Source: Haloplanus litoreus
GTDB taxonomy: Archaea; Halobacteriota; Halobacteria; Halobacteriales; Haloferacaceae
DNA: 64,000 nucleotides
Strand: one strand, 5' to 3'
Assembly: GCF_042677945.1 (NCBI RefSeq)
Contig: NZ_JBHUDN010000006.1
Every line of letters starts with the position of its first letter. Position 1 is the stretch's first letter. A model generated the notes under the pieces. It saw only the letters and a program-made list of their open reading frames with translations, did not search any database and was not told where the DNA came from. A program made the position numbers and the translations under genes. Positions 16,218-24,470 of the stretch are shown here, one piece after another.

Positions 16218-16652
16218 ATGTACGACGCGATACTCGTCCCGACGGACGGGAGCGAGGGAGTCGATCGGACGCTCGACCACGCCATCGAGATGGCACGGAA
16301 CCACGACGCGACGGTCCACGCGCTCTACGTCGTCGACCGACGGTTCGAACTCGCGGCCGACGAGGACCGCGACGACCTGGTCGCCCGCCTCACCGACCGG
16401 GGCGAGAACGCCGTCGCGGCCGTCGCCGAGCGAGCGGAAGACGCCGGGCTCGACGTCGTGACCGACGTGCGCGAGGGCATCCCCTACAAGACCATCCTCG
16501 ACTACGCCGAGGAGGCGGACGTCGACGTCATCACGATGGGCACCCACGGCCGGACGGGGCGTGACCGCCTCGCGCACCTCGGGAGCGTCACCGACCGCGT
16601 CGTCGAGAACGCCACCGTACCGGTGTTCGTGATCAACATCGGTGACGACTGA
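16218..16652 (+). CDS. universal stress protein (UspA family)
   Basis: 144 residues: MYDAILVPTDGSEGVDRTLDHAIEMA, then IITMGTHGRTGRDRLAHLGSVTDRVVENATVPVFVI, which keeps the GxxG-x9-GS nucleotide-binding signature. Complete Usp domain; probably an ATP-binding stress-related protein. Its stop lies inside the first copy of a 34-bp tandem duplication (16641-16708). Confidence 0.94.
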   Translation: MYDAILVPTDGSEGVDRTLDHAIEMARNHDATVHALYVVDRRFELAADEDRDDLVARLTDRGENAVAAVAERAEDAGLDVVTDVREGIPYKTILDYAEEADVDVITMGTHGRTGRDRLAHLGSVTDRVVENATVPVFVINIGDD

Positions 16653-16708
16653 CCTAGCCGTCGCGCTCCTGTGCGGTGACGACTGACCTAGCCGTCGCGC
16701 TCCTGTGC
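16641..16708. repeat. perfect 34-bp tandem duplication over two convergent gene ends
   Basis: Bases 16641-16674 are repeated exactly as 16675-16708. Each copy contains the last codons and stop of the upstream Usp gene (ggtgacgactga) and, on the other strand, the stop region of maeB. Only the first copy ends the Usp gene and only the second ends maeB. Confidence 0.95.
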
Positions 16709-18952
16709 GTCGACGACGGCGACGCCCGCGAGGTTGACGATATCGTTCACTTCGTCGCCGCGCTGGAGGACGTGGACCGGCTTGTCCATCCCGACCAGCA
16801 TCGGGCCGACGGCGTCGGCGCCGCCGAGTCGCTGGAGGAGTTTGTAGCCGATGTTGCCGGCCTCCAGGTTGGGGAAGATCAACACGTTCGCCGGCTCTTC
16901 TAGTTCCGCGAAGTCGTAGGTGCCCTCGAGGATATCCTCCATCACCGCGGTGTCGGCCTGCATCTCGCCGTCGACCGGGAAGTCGACCGCGGGGTCCTCG
17001 CGCAACAGGTCGGCGGCACGACGGGGCTTGCGCGTCCCCTGGTTGTCGACGCTCCCGAAGTTGGAGTACGAGAGGAAGGCCGCCCGCGGTTCGACGTTGA
17101 ACCGGCGGGCCAGGTCGGCCGTGTGCCGGCCGATTTCGGCGAGTTCGGCCGATCCGGGGTCCTGATTCACCGTCGTGTCGGCGACGAAGACGACGCGATT
17201 CCGGAAGGCGAGCATGTAGACGCCGGCCGCGTAGTCGGCGTCCTCGGCCGTCCCGACGACCTGTAGCGGCGGGCGCAGGGCCGAGGGGTAGTGGTGGGTC
17301 AGTCCCGTCAGGAGGGCGTCGGCGTCGCCCGACTCCACCATCACGCTCCCGAAGTAGTCGGTGTCGGTGCGGACGAGATCCTCGGCCTCGACCCGGGTCA
17401 GGCCCTTGCGCTTGCGGGCGTCGTAAAGTTGGTCGGCGTACCGACCGAGGGCCTCGGCCTCGGCGGGGTCGACGATTTCGGGGTCGAAATCGAGACCGAG
17501 GTCGGCCATTCGACTCTCGATCGTCGTGCGGTCGCCGAGCAGGACGGGGTGGGCGATGCCCTCCTCGACCATCCGGGCGGCGGCGCGGATGGTCGTCGCG
17601 TTCGTCCCCTCCGCGAGGGCGACGCGCTTGGGGTCGGTCTTGGCCTTGTTCAGGATGATCCGCATCATCTCGCGGTCCTTTCCGAGGCGAGCTTCGAGGT
17701 CCTCTCGGTAGGTGTCCAGATCGAGGTCGACGCGGGCGACGCCGCTCTCGATAGCCGCCCGCGCGACGGCGGGGGCGACCTCGAACAGCACACGCGGATC
17801 GAGGGCCTTCGGGATGAGATACTCCGGGCCGTAGCGGAGCGGTTCGTCGCCGTAGGCTTTCGCCACCGCGTCGGGGACGTCCTCACGGGCGAGGGCGGCG
17901 AGGGCGCGGGCCGCGGCGACTTTCATGTCCTCGTTGATTTCGGTCGCGCGCACGTCGAGGGCGCCCCGGAACATGAAGGGAAAACAGAGGACGTTGTTGA
18001 CCTGGTTCGGAAAGTCCGACCGGCCCGTGGCGGCGATGACGGTGTCGTCGCGCGCCTCGCGGGCCTCGTGGTATCCGATTTCGGGGTCGGGGTTCGCCAT
18101 GGCGAAGACGACGGGATCGCGGGCCATCGACCGCACCATCTCCCCGTCGACGAGGTTGCCCACGGCGAGGCCGACGAAGACGTCGACGCCGTCGATGGCG
18201 TCGGCCAAGTCGCCGGCCGGGACGTCGCGGGCGAACCGTGCTTTGTACGCGTTGACGTCGTCGGCCTCGGCGCGGTCGGTCGTGACGATACCCGACGAGT
18301 CGACCATCGTGACGTTCTCGCGGGGGACGCCGAGCGAGACGTAAAACTCCGCGGTTGCGATGGCGCTCGCGCCGGCACCGGCAAAGGCCACCTCCAGGTC
18401 CGCGAGGTCCTTGTCGACGATGTCGACGGCATTGAGCAGGGCCGCCCCGGAGACGATGGCGGTGCCGTGCTGATCGTCGTGGTAGACGGGGATGTCCATC
18501 CGGTCGCGGAGTCGTTCCTCGATTTCGAAGCACTCGGGCGCTTTGATGTCCTCGACGTGGATGCCGCCGAAGGAGGGTTCGGTCAGCGACACCGCCTCGA
18601 CGATGGCGTCGGGGTCGTCGGTGTCGAGTTCGAAGTCGAACACGTCGATGTCGGCGAAGCGCTTGAGCAGGACGCCCTTCCCCTCGATGACGGGCTTGGA
18701 CGCCTGCGCGCCGATGTCGCCCAGGCCGAGGACGGCCGACCCGTTCGACACCATCCCCACGAGGTTACCCTTCGAGGTGTAAGTGTAGGCGTCGGTCGGA
18801 TCGTCGGCGATGGCCCGACAGGGTGCGGCCACGCCGGGTGAGTACGCCAGACTCAGGTCGCGTTGCGTGCTGGTCGGTTTCGTCGTCTCGATGGCGACTT
18901 TCCCCGGCGGCTCCCGCCGGTGGTAGTCGAGAGCGTCTTCGTCGAGTCCCAT
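16688..18952 (-). CDS. maeB: NADP-dependent malic enzyme fused to a phosphotransacetylase-like domain
   Basis: 754 residues. The N-terminal ~430 residues are the malic enzyme (malate to pyruvate + CO2 + NADPH): AYSPGVAAPC, VIEGKGVLLKRFADIDVFD, VYHDDQHGTAIV (metal-binding Asp residues), GAGASAIATAEF (nucleotide loop). The C-terminal ~320 residues are a Pta-like domain (VALAEGTNATTIRAA, FLSYSNFGSVDNQGTRK, PANVLIFPNLEAGNIGYKLLQRLGG), which in MaeB is thought to bind acetyl-CoA as a regulator. ATG 18952 is chosen since homology starts at MGLDEDALDYH. Supplies NADPH and pyruvate from the C4 pool. Confidence 0.95.
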   Translation of the reverse strand: MGLDEDALDYHRREPPGKVAIETTKPTSTQRDLSLAYSPGVAAPCRAIADDPTDAYTYTSKGNLVGMVSNGSAVLGLGDIGAQASKPVIEGKGVLLKRFADIDVFDFELDTDDPDAIVEAVSLTEPSFGGIHVEDIKAPECFEIEERLRDRMDIPVYHDDQHGTAIVSGAALLNAVDIVDKDLADLEVAFAGAGASAIATAEFYVSLGVPRENVTMVDSSGIVTTDRAEADDVNAYKARFARDVPAGDLADAIDGVDVFVGLAVGNLVDGEMVRSMARDPVVFAMANPDPEIGYHEAREARDDTVIAATGRSDFPNQVNNVLCFPFMFRGALDVRATEINEDMKVAAARALAALAREDVPDAVAKAYGDEPLRYGPEYLIPKALDPRVLFEVAPAVARAAIESGVARVDLDLDTYREDLEARLGKDREMMRIILNKAKTDPKRVALAEGTNATTIRAAARMVEEGIAHPVLLGDRTTIESRMADLGLDFDPEIVDPAEAEALGRYADQLYDARKRKGLTRVEAEDLVRTDTDYFGSVMVESGDADALLTGLTHHYPSALRPPLQVVGTAEDADYAAGVYMLAFRNRVVFVADTTVNQDPGSAELAEIGRHTADLARRFNVEPRAAFLSYSNFGSVDNQGTRKPRRAADLLREDPAVDFPVDGEMQADTAVMEDILEGTYDFAELEEPANVLIFPNLEAGNIGYKLLQRLGGADAVGPMLVGMDKPVHVLQRGDEVNDIVNLAGVAVVDAQERDG

Positions 18953-18999
18953 GTCGACGACTCGGGGCGTCGTGTGATAAAACGTGCCAGCCGCGGCGA

Positions 19000-20313
19000 C
19001 TATTGACCGTCCGGCGGCGAGGCGATCCAGGTCGACCCCAACCCCGAGGTCCACTCGGGCCGGCGCTCCCACGAGATGTCGGAAGGCAGCGCGGTGATGA
19101 CCGCCGCGCCGGCGCGGAAGCGATAGGCGTAGATGGTCGTGCCGTCCAGGTCGTAGAACACCCGGTCCCAGCGGCGGCCGGCGAAGGAAGCGGTTCCCTC
19201 GGCGGTCACCGGGTCGTCAGCCGAGGGGGCGACGGCGGCACGGGCCGCCTCGGGGGTGGCGAAACGCTCCAGATAGAGCGGTTCCGCGGTGAAGTTCGCG
19301 TCGGTGGTGCCGATCATGAGGGTGACGCCGTACTCCCGGTCGTCGGACATCGCCGGGCCGAAGAGTCCGGTGAGGGCGGGTTCGAAGTCGTCGAGCCGTT
19401 CGCGCCACGACGTCGTGTCTTCGAGGAGAGCCACCCCGTCGTCGCCGTAGGCGTACAGTTCGTTGTACTGCGGTTCGTTCGTGTGTTCGTTGAGCGAGTG
19501 GGGCGTGGAGTGACTGTGGGCGTGGGTGTACGTCCGGTGCCCGCTCGGGAACTCGTGGGTGTGTTGATCGACGCCGTCGGTCGCCGTCGACTCGGTACGA
19601 TCGGGGTGTGCCCAGGTGACGAAGCCGTCCTCGGCACTCGCGAGGGCGACGAGTCGGTCGGACGATCCGTCCGGGACCAGCATGTCGTACAGCGGCCCGT
19701 AGACGGGGCGCCGCGAGAACTCGTTTTCCAGGTAGGGAGTGGAGATGACCCGCTGGTAGAACACCCGGGCCCGGGAGATGGTCGTCGCCTGCATATCCTC
19801 GTCGCCGCGAGTGACGCCGCGCTCTAGGTCCCGGGCGAACACGTTGTTCCCGACCCGCAACGGAGGTACGACCTCGAAGTGGTCGACGAGGTTGGCCTGG
19901 ACGTAGTCGGCGACGTTCGTGGTCGCCTCGCGGAACGCCGTCACGTCCGAGTCGGTCAACTGGTCGGCCGTTTCGAGGTCCTCGAGGACGCCAAAGACGC
20001 CGTTGACGGTGGTCTGGAACCGCCGGATCGCGGCGTCGTACTCGGTTCGAAACCACTCGAACTCCGAGAGGATGGTCGTCGTCGCCGCCGCGAGGTCAGC
20101 GTGAGCGACGGGCGTCGCCGTCGGCGTCGACGTGGACGTCGCCGTCGATTCGGCCGTCGTCGGGGCGGGTGTCTCTGTCGTGGTTGCCGCCGGCCCGCCA
20201 CCCGGCGGGCCGGTGTCGGCCGTCGTTCCGTCGGAGTCGCCGAAACAGCCACCGAGGAGGCTCGACTGGGCCAGGGCGACCGCTGCGAGAACTCCCCGTC
20301 GCGTGAAGGACAT
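19000..20313 (-). CDS. haloarchaeal lipoprotein of unknown function
   Basis: 437 residues. The N-terminus MSFTRRGVLAAVALAQSSLLGGCFG has a Tat-like RR and a lipobox Cys. A Thr/Pro-rich linker (about 27-70, TTTETPAPTTAESTATSTST) of the type seen in secreted haloarchaeal proteins follows, then a globular, acidic domain with a His-rich stretch (QHTHEFPSGHRTYTHAHSHS, about residue 250) that could bind metal. I recognise no named family. The His cluster may reflect zinc or nickel binding; function unknown. Confidence 0.78.
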   Translation of the reverse strand: MSFTRRGVLAAVALAQSSLLGGCFGDSDGTTADTGPPGGGPAATTTETPAPTTAESTATSTSTPTATPVAHADLAAATTTILSEFEWFRTEYDAAIRRFQTTVNGVFGVLEDLETADQLTDSDVTAFREATTNVADYVQANLVDHFEVVPPLRVGNNVFARDLERGVTRGDEDMQATTISRARVFYQRVISTPYLENEFSRRPVYGPLYDMLVPDGSSDRLVALASAEDGFVTWAHPDRTESTATDGVDQHTHEFPSGHRTYTHAHSHSTPHSLNEHTNEPQYNELYAYGDDGVALLEDTTSWRERLDDFEPALTGLFGPAMSDDREYGVTLMIGTTDANFTAEPLYLERFATPEAARAAVAPSADDPVTAEGTASFAGRRWDRVFYDLDGTTIYAYRFRAGAAVITALPSDISWERRPEWTSGLGSTWIASPPDGQ

Positions 20314-20411
20314 TCGGTGAGTGGGAGGAACGGCGACCAATTAGCTCTGTTGGCCGACTTCCTGTCGGCAGATCGACAACCTCTTGATCCGTGATACCGT
20401 AGCGCATCGTC

Positions 20412-20516
20412 ATGAACCTCCCACCGTCAACGACGCCCGAGGGACTTTTCGACTACCTGATGGCGTTTATTCTCCTCTCGGCGGCGCTCGCGTTCGCCAT
20501 CATCTACTTCGGCTGA
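20412..20516 (+). CDS. single-span membrane micro-protein
   Basis: 34 residues: a short N-terminus (MNLPPSTTPEGLFDYL) and one hydrophobic helix (MAFILLSAALAFAIIYFG) to the end. Start ATG 20412. Composition and length fit a real small membrane protein, common in haloarchaea, but there is no family I can name. Confidence 0.5.
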   Translation: MNLPPSTTPEGLFDYLMAFILLSAALAFAIIYFG

Positions 20517-20603
20517 GCCGGGGGTCGTCGCCCGAGCGCCCCTCCACGTTTGCGGGTAACGTTCATGACAGTGTGCCCGAAACGGGAGGACGGTGTTACA
20601 CCG

Positions 20604-20954
20604 ATGACAACGACCGAAGACGTGCTGGACCACCACCTCGACGCGTTCACTGCACAGGACCTCGACGAGACGCTCGCCGACTACACGGACGACTCCGTGA
20701 TCATCACGAATATGGGGGTCTTTCGCGGACTCGACGAAATCGAAGACCTGTTCGCCGGACTGTTCGAGGAGTTCTCTCAGGACGGGTCGCGGATCGACCT
20801 CGACCAGAAGGTAGTCGAGGAGGAGTACGCGTACATCGTCTGGAACGGCGAGACACCGGAGAACGACTACGAGTTCTGTACTGACACGTTCGTCGTGGAG
20901 GACGGCACGATTCATCGACAGACGTTCGCGGGAAAGGTCGAGCCGAAGTCGTAG
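20604..20954 (+). CDS. SnoaL-like (NTF2-fold) protein
   Basis: 116 residues: MTTTEDVLDHHLDAFTAQDLDETLADYTDDSVIITNMGVFRGLDEIEDLFAGLFEEFSQ, then VVEEEYAYIVWNGETPENDYEFCTDTFVVEDGTIHRQTFAGKVEP. This is the alpha+beta cone of the nuclear-transport-factor-2/SnoaL superfamily. ATG 20604 is chosen because the domain begins there. Substrate unknown; the group includes isomerases and binding proteins. Confidence 0.85.
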   Translation: MTTTEDVLDHHLDAFTAQDLDETLADYTDDSVIITNMGVFRGLDEIEDLFAGLFEEFSQDGSRIDLDQKVVEEEYAYIVWNGETPENDYEFCTDTFVVEDGTIHRQTFAGKVEPKS

Positions 20955-20999
20955 CCGGCATCCGTTCACACGCTCCGGCCACGTCCAGAAGTCGCACGG

Positions 21000-21278
21000 T
21001 CACGGCGGCCGGACGAAGACGCGGCCATCGCCGCGGACGGTGACGACCGCGCCGTCGACGTCGACGGTGATCGTCGTCGACTCGGCCGAATCGACGAACA
21101 GGTCGTCGAGGGCGTCGGGGTCGACGTAGTCGAACAGCGGACGAGGGGACTCGTCGAGGACCGCCGCCACGGCGACGGCGACGGCGACGCTCGGCGGGCG
21201 TCCCGTCCCGTCGAATCGGGTCACGTAGGCGCGCCTGTCGGCGTCCCAGGTGGGGTGGGTGCCGTCCGAGTCGATCAT
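21000..21278 (-). CDS. HalOD1 output-domain protein
   Basis: 92 residues. YVTRFDGTGRPPSVAVAVAVAAVLDESPRPLFDYVDPDALDDLFVDSAESTTITVDVDGAVVTVRGDGRVFVRP has the pattern of the haloarchaeal HalOD1 domain, usually a stand-alone output or signalling module. The motif Y-x-x-x-D-x-D-x-L-x-x-L-F is typical. Function unknown. Confidence 0.8.
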   Translation of the reverse strand: MIDSDGTHPTWDADRRAYVTRFDGTGRPPSVAVAVAVAAVLDESPRPLFDYVDPDALDDLFVDSAESTTITVDVDGAVVTVRGDGRVFVRPP

Positions 21279-21417
21279 CGTCCCCCGAAGGGTACCCCCG
21301 TGAGTGAGGGGGCTCCGACCGAATCGTGGGTACCCCGGGCAGTTTGGGCGGTGATCCGTCGTCGAGGACCGGCGGTCGAGTGGTGCACGGTTGGAACTAA
21401 CACGGTGACAGACACGT

Positions 21418-21837
21418 TCACGCCTCCAGGATCTCGACGAGGTTTCCCTCCGGGTCGCGGACGAAGCAGATGCGGGTCCCGCTCTCGGTCGTCCGTGGTT
21501 CGCTCAGCGTGGAGACGGTCGGGTCGAGGTCGGCGTAGAAGGCGTCGAGGTCGTCGACGGCGAGCCCCAGGTGTTTCGCGCCGGGCTGGTTGATCGCGTC
21601 GCCGGTCGCCTCGACGCCTTCGGGGTCGTACTCGACGAGTTCGATCCGGGCACCGTCGGCGTCGAAGTGGGCGAACCGACCGGTCGCCCCGTCGACGTCG
21701 ACTGCGTCGGCGAAGGCCTCCCCGGCGACGCTGAAGCGCTCGCACGGCCCGAGACCGAGGGCATCACGGTAGAAGTCGACGGCACGGTCCAGATCCGAGA
21801 CGGTCACGCCGAAGTGGTGTGCAGCGAGTCGAGTCAC
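21418..21837 (-). CDS. VOC-superfamily (glyoxalase/dioxygenase-like) protein
   Basis: 139 residues. The vicinal oxygen chelate pattern is clear: LAAHHFGVTVSDLDRAVDFYRDALGL (first metal His), FAHFDADGARIELVEYDPEG, KHLGLAVDDLDAFYADL (second His) and TRICFVRDPEGNLVEILEA (Glu ligand). It starts with a GTG (VTRLAAHH); the longer frame would use TTG. A metal-dependent lyase or dioxygenase; substrate unknown. Confidence 0.88.
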   Translation of the reverse strand: MTRLAAHHFGVTVSDLDRAVDFYRDALGLGPCERFSVAGEAFADAVDVDGATGRFAHFDADGARIELVEYDPEGVEATGDAINQPGAKHLGLAVDDLDAFYADLDPTVSTLSEPRTTESGTRICFVRDPEGNLVEILEA

Positions 21838-21929
21838 GTGCCCTCGGCGGAGGGCCGGTGACAAAGCGGCTTCGATCCGACGCCCGACCGACCGGAACCC
21901 CTTAGAGCGCGCGTCCGCAGGTACGGGGT

Positions 21930-22409
21930 ATGACGTTCGTCGTTCCGTTCGACGGATCGGACCTGGCCGAGGCCGCGCTCGCTCGCGCCGTAACGTTCGG
22001 CTCCGTACTCGACGAGCACGTGGTGTCGGTGAGCGTGATCCCGTCGAGGAACGCGTCCTACGCCCGGGAGCGGGGGTGGCTCGACCCCGGCGAACCCTTC
22101 GAGCGCGAGGCGGTCGTCGCGGCGCTCCACGAGGACGTGGCGGAGACCGCCCCGAACGCGGAGTTCCGCTACGAGACGGTCGGCCGCCACGCGACGCCGG
22201 GACGGATCGCGAGTCGGCTTCGCGAGATCGCCCGAGAGGAGGACGCCTCGATGGTGTTCGTCGGCAGCGAAAACGCCGGACGACTGGTCTCGACCCTGAG
22301 CAGCGTCGGCGAAACCGTCGCCACCGACGACGCCTACGACGTGGTCATCGTCCGACACACGGACCCGTCGACGGTCGGGGGCCTCTCCGACCGGGACGAA
22401 CGACGGTGA
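21930..22409 (+). CDS. universal stress protein family member
   Basis: 159 residues. MTFVVPFDGSDLAEAALARAVTFGS and MVFVGSENAGRLVSTLSSVGETVATDDAYDVVIVRH show a Usp fold with the GxxG-x9-GE-like motif altered, so nucleotide binding is uncertain. Differs from the other three Usp proteins in the window by its changed core motif and C-terminal tail. Confidence 0.87.
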   Translation: MTFVVPFDGSDLAEAALARAVTFGSVLDEHVVSVSVIPSRNASYARERGWLDPGEPFEREAVVAALHEDVAETAPNAEFRYETVGRHATPGRIASRLREIAREEDASMVFVGSENAGRLVSTLSSVGETVATDDAYDVVIVRHTDPSTVGGLSDRDERR

Positions 22410-22494
22410 GATCGGTCGCCCGCGCGGAGTCACACGCGCGCCGGACGGCCGTCTGACGGAGCTATTTGTAGTTCTCTCGCGTGCCGACTAGCAC

Positions 22495-22659
22495 ATGGAC
22501 GAGGGAGACGGACTGGCGGAGATGGAGACGGTCACCGTCGAACTTGAGGAGGGGACGCTCGACGCCGTCGACGACATCGCCTTCGCCGACCACCGGGAGA
22601 ACCGTGCGGCCGCGATTCGGACCCTCCTCGACGAGTGGCTGAAGACACGCGACGAGTGA
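22495..22659 (+). CDS. ribbon-helix-helix (CopG-type) small regulator
   Basis: 54 residues: METVTVELEEGTLDAVDDIAFADHRENRAAAIRTLLDEWLKTR. The N-terminal beta strand (TVTVEL) followed by two helices is the RHH fold of small DNA-binding repressors. Start ATG 22495; a TATA-like ctatttgtag lies about 30 bp upstream. Target unknown; no toxin gene is adjacent. Confidence 0.75.
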   Translation: MDEGDGLAEMETVTVELEEGTLDAVDDIAFADHRENRAAAIRTLLDEWLKTRDE

Positions 22660-22812
22660 TACGGGGTGGTGTAACGGCCGGTACTGACTGACACCAGTCC
22701 GTACGAGACGGACGGGACGGGACGGCGCGAGGAATCGTGACTGGATCCCGGCGAGCGGCGACGCTCGCGAGGGAAGGTCAGCCGCAGGTGTGATTCCGGC
22801 GCGGTTCGGCGC

Positions 22813-23169
22813 TCAGTCCTCCTCGGGTTCGGTTTCGGCGACGTCGATCACCGACAACGGCACGTCACGGAGCGCACCCCCAACCTCGCTTTTCGCGATG
22901 CGGGTGGCGTGGTTCTCGCCTTCGGCGTTGAACACCTCGATTTCGAGGAGGAGCCCTACCAGCGCGGTGTCGGCGGCGATGAAGGCCGAATCGAACGGCT
23001 CCCCACAGGCCGGACAGGGGGTCACGCCGACTTCTACCTCGACGTACTCCTTGTCCTGTTCGTTCAGGCGTTTCCCAGCCTCGCTAACCGCGACGCCGAT
23101 GGCGTCGTCGACATCTTCGACGTCACGAACCAGCCACGCGGCCTCCATCGCGACGAGATAGTTGCTCAT
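22813..23169 (-). CDS. DUF555 (UPF0212) protein
   Basis: 118 residues, an archaeal-only family. MSNYLVAMEAAWLVRDVEDVDDAIGVAVSEAGKRLN and VTPCPACGEPFDSAFIAADTALVGLLLEIEVFNAEG are highly conserved; the CPAC and following residues may hold a metal. Function unknown. Confidence 0.93.
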   Translation of the reverse strand: MSNYLVAMEAAWLVRDVEDVDDAIGVAVSEAGKRLNEQDKEYVEVEVGVTPCPACGEPFDSAFIAADTALVGLLLEIEVFNAEGENHATRIAKSEVGGALRDVPLSVIDVAETEPEED

Positions 23170-23322
23170 ACGTCGGCCACGCCGTGGAGTACCTCGTGTC
23201 TTGTGGTTCGTCCCTCCCAGCCCCGGCCGGCACGGTCGGCCGTCACCAACGTGTCACAGATATTGTATATCGAGTACGAAGTTTAATAGCCCGGTAGCCA
23301 CCATCCATGTATCGAATCACCG

Positions 23323-23922
23323 ATGAGTGGACAGAGGGGGGCAGTGCCACTGGGAGAAGACGACGGGGCGGCGGCCACGGACGGGCCGACCGAACCGACC
23401 GAACAGGAGGTGTTCGACATTCTGTCGAACCGACGGCGTCGATACGCGCTCTACGCGCTGTTGCGTGACGAGACGGCGACAATCGGCTCGCTGGCCGACC
23501 AGATTGCCGCCTGGGAGAACGGCTGTGCGGTAAACGAGGTGACGCCGACGGAGCGCAAGCGCGTCTACACCGCCCTCCAGCAGTCCCACCTGCCGAAACT
23601 GGAACGGACCGGGCTGGTGAGCTTCGACCGCGACAGCGGCCGTGTCACCCCCACGGACGCCGCCGACGAACTGGACATCTACCTGGAGGTGGTCGGCGAG
23701 GAGCAACTGTCGTGGGATCAGTACTATCTCGGACTGTCGGCGGTGTCGGCCGCAGTCGTCGTCGCCGTCTGGCTGAACGTCCCCCCGTTCGGGAGCGTGC
23801 CGCCGGTAGCCTGGATGACCGTGATCGTCGCCCTCTTCAGCGTCTCCGCGGCCGTCCACAACTACCGTTCGAACGGCTTGCGCGGCAGCGGCGAGCCACC
23901 GGAAGTGGCCCGTCAGTCATGA
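23323..23922 (+). CDS. DUF7344-type winged-helix membrane protein
   Basis: 199 residues. Residues about 28-110 form the winged helix VFDILSNRRRRYALYALLRDETATIGSLADQIAAWE, with RVYTALQQSHLPKLERTGLVSFDRDSGRVTPT, a pattern of DUF7344 haloarchaeal regulators. Two C-terminal membrane spans (about 140-175) follow. So it is probably a membrane-bound DNA-binding protein. A TATA-like tttaata lies 42 bp upstream. The end overlaps the convergent gene at 23913. Confidence 0.85.
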   Translation: MSGQRGAVPLGEDDGAAATDGPTEPTEQEVFDILSNRRRRYALYALLRDETATIGSLADQIAAWENGCAVNEVTPTERKRVYTALQQSHLPKLERTGLVSFDRDSGRVTPTDAADELDIYLEVVGEEQLSWDQYYLGLSAVSAAVVVAVWLNVPPFGSVPPVAWMTVIVALFSVSAAVHNYRSNGLRGSGEPPEVARQS

Positions 23923-24470
23923 GGGCGGCGTCCGGCGACGACGAGTAGACTCCCGACGAGGGCCAGTCCCGTCACCGGCGTCGCGTATCCGAGCGCTGTG
24001 AGCAGTGGCCCGGTCGCGCCCACGCCGAGGACGAGAAGGACGGCCGGACCACAACAGGTCGCGCCGGTCAGCAAGGCGGGCAGACCCGCGAACACACCCG
24101 CGGATCCCTCGATGCCGCAGGCGGCCGGAGAGCGCCAGGCGACGACCCCGATGGCGAGGTTGCAGCCGAGGAGAACGCCGAAGGAGACTGCGAGACCGAT
24201 ATCGAGCGGCGACACCAGGAGGATGAGAGGCTCGATTACGACGCTCGCGACCGGTTCGAACGAGAACGCCCGGGTCGGCTCCAGGGCACGCGAGACCGGG
24301 TCGGCGACGGCCCGGACGGCGTATCCCCGCCCGCCGAGGGCGAGATGCCCGAGCGAGCCGAGATACAGGAACGGATAGCCGACGGTGCCGAGGAGGAAGG
24401 CCGCCTGCCCGTCGGTCCGACGGAGAGCGGCGTGGACCCCAGCCACGACCCGACGCAGTCGGTCACGCAT
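23913..24470 (-). CDS. integral membrane protein with a Cys-Cys motif
   Basis: 185 residues, about five membrane spans. The segment LLTGATCCGPAVLLVLGVGATGPLLTALGY has the CCGP pattern seen in MerT-like mercury or heavy-metal transporters and in related vitamin/thiol-linked membrane proteins, but overall similarity is weak. It overlaps the upstream DUF3179 gene by 8 bp (24463-24470), so the two are translationally coupled. Function unknown. Confidence 0.72.
   Translation of the reverse strand: MRDRLRRVVAGVHAALRRTDGQAAFLLGTVGYPFLYLGSLGHLALGGRGYAVRAVADPVSRALEPTRAFSFEPVASVVIEPLILLVSPLDIGLAVSFGVLLGCNLAIGVVAWRSPAACGIEGSAGVFAGLPALLTGATCCGPAVLLVLGVGATGPLLTALGYATPVTGLALVGSLLVVAGRRPHD

Noticed and set aside
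22813..23169. DUF555 as a member of a known enzyme family
   Set aside because: The CPAC Cys pair alone does not support a catalytic assignment; the family remains without known function.
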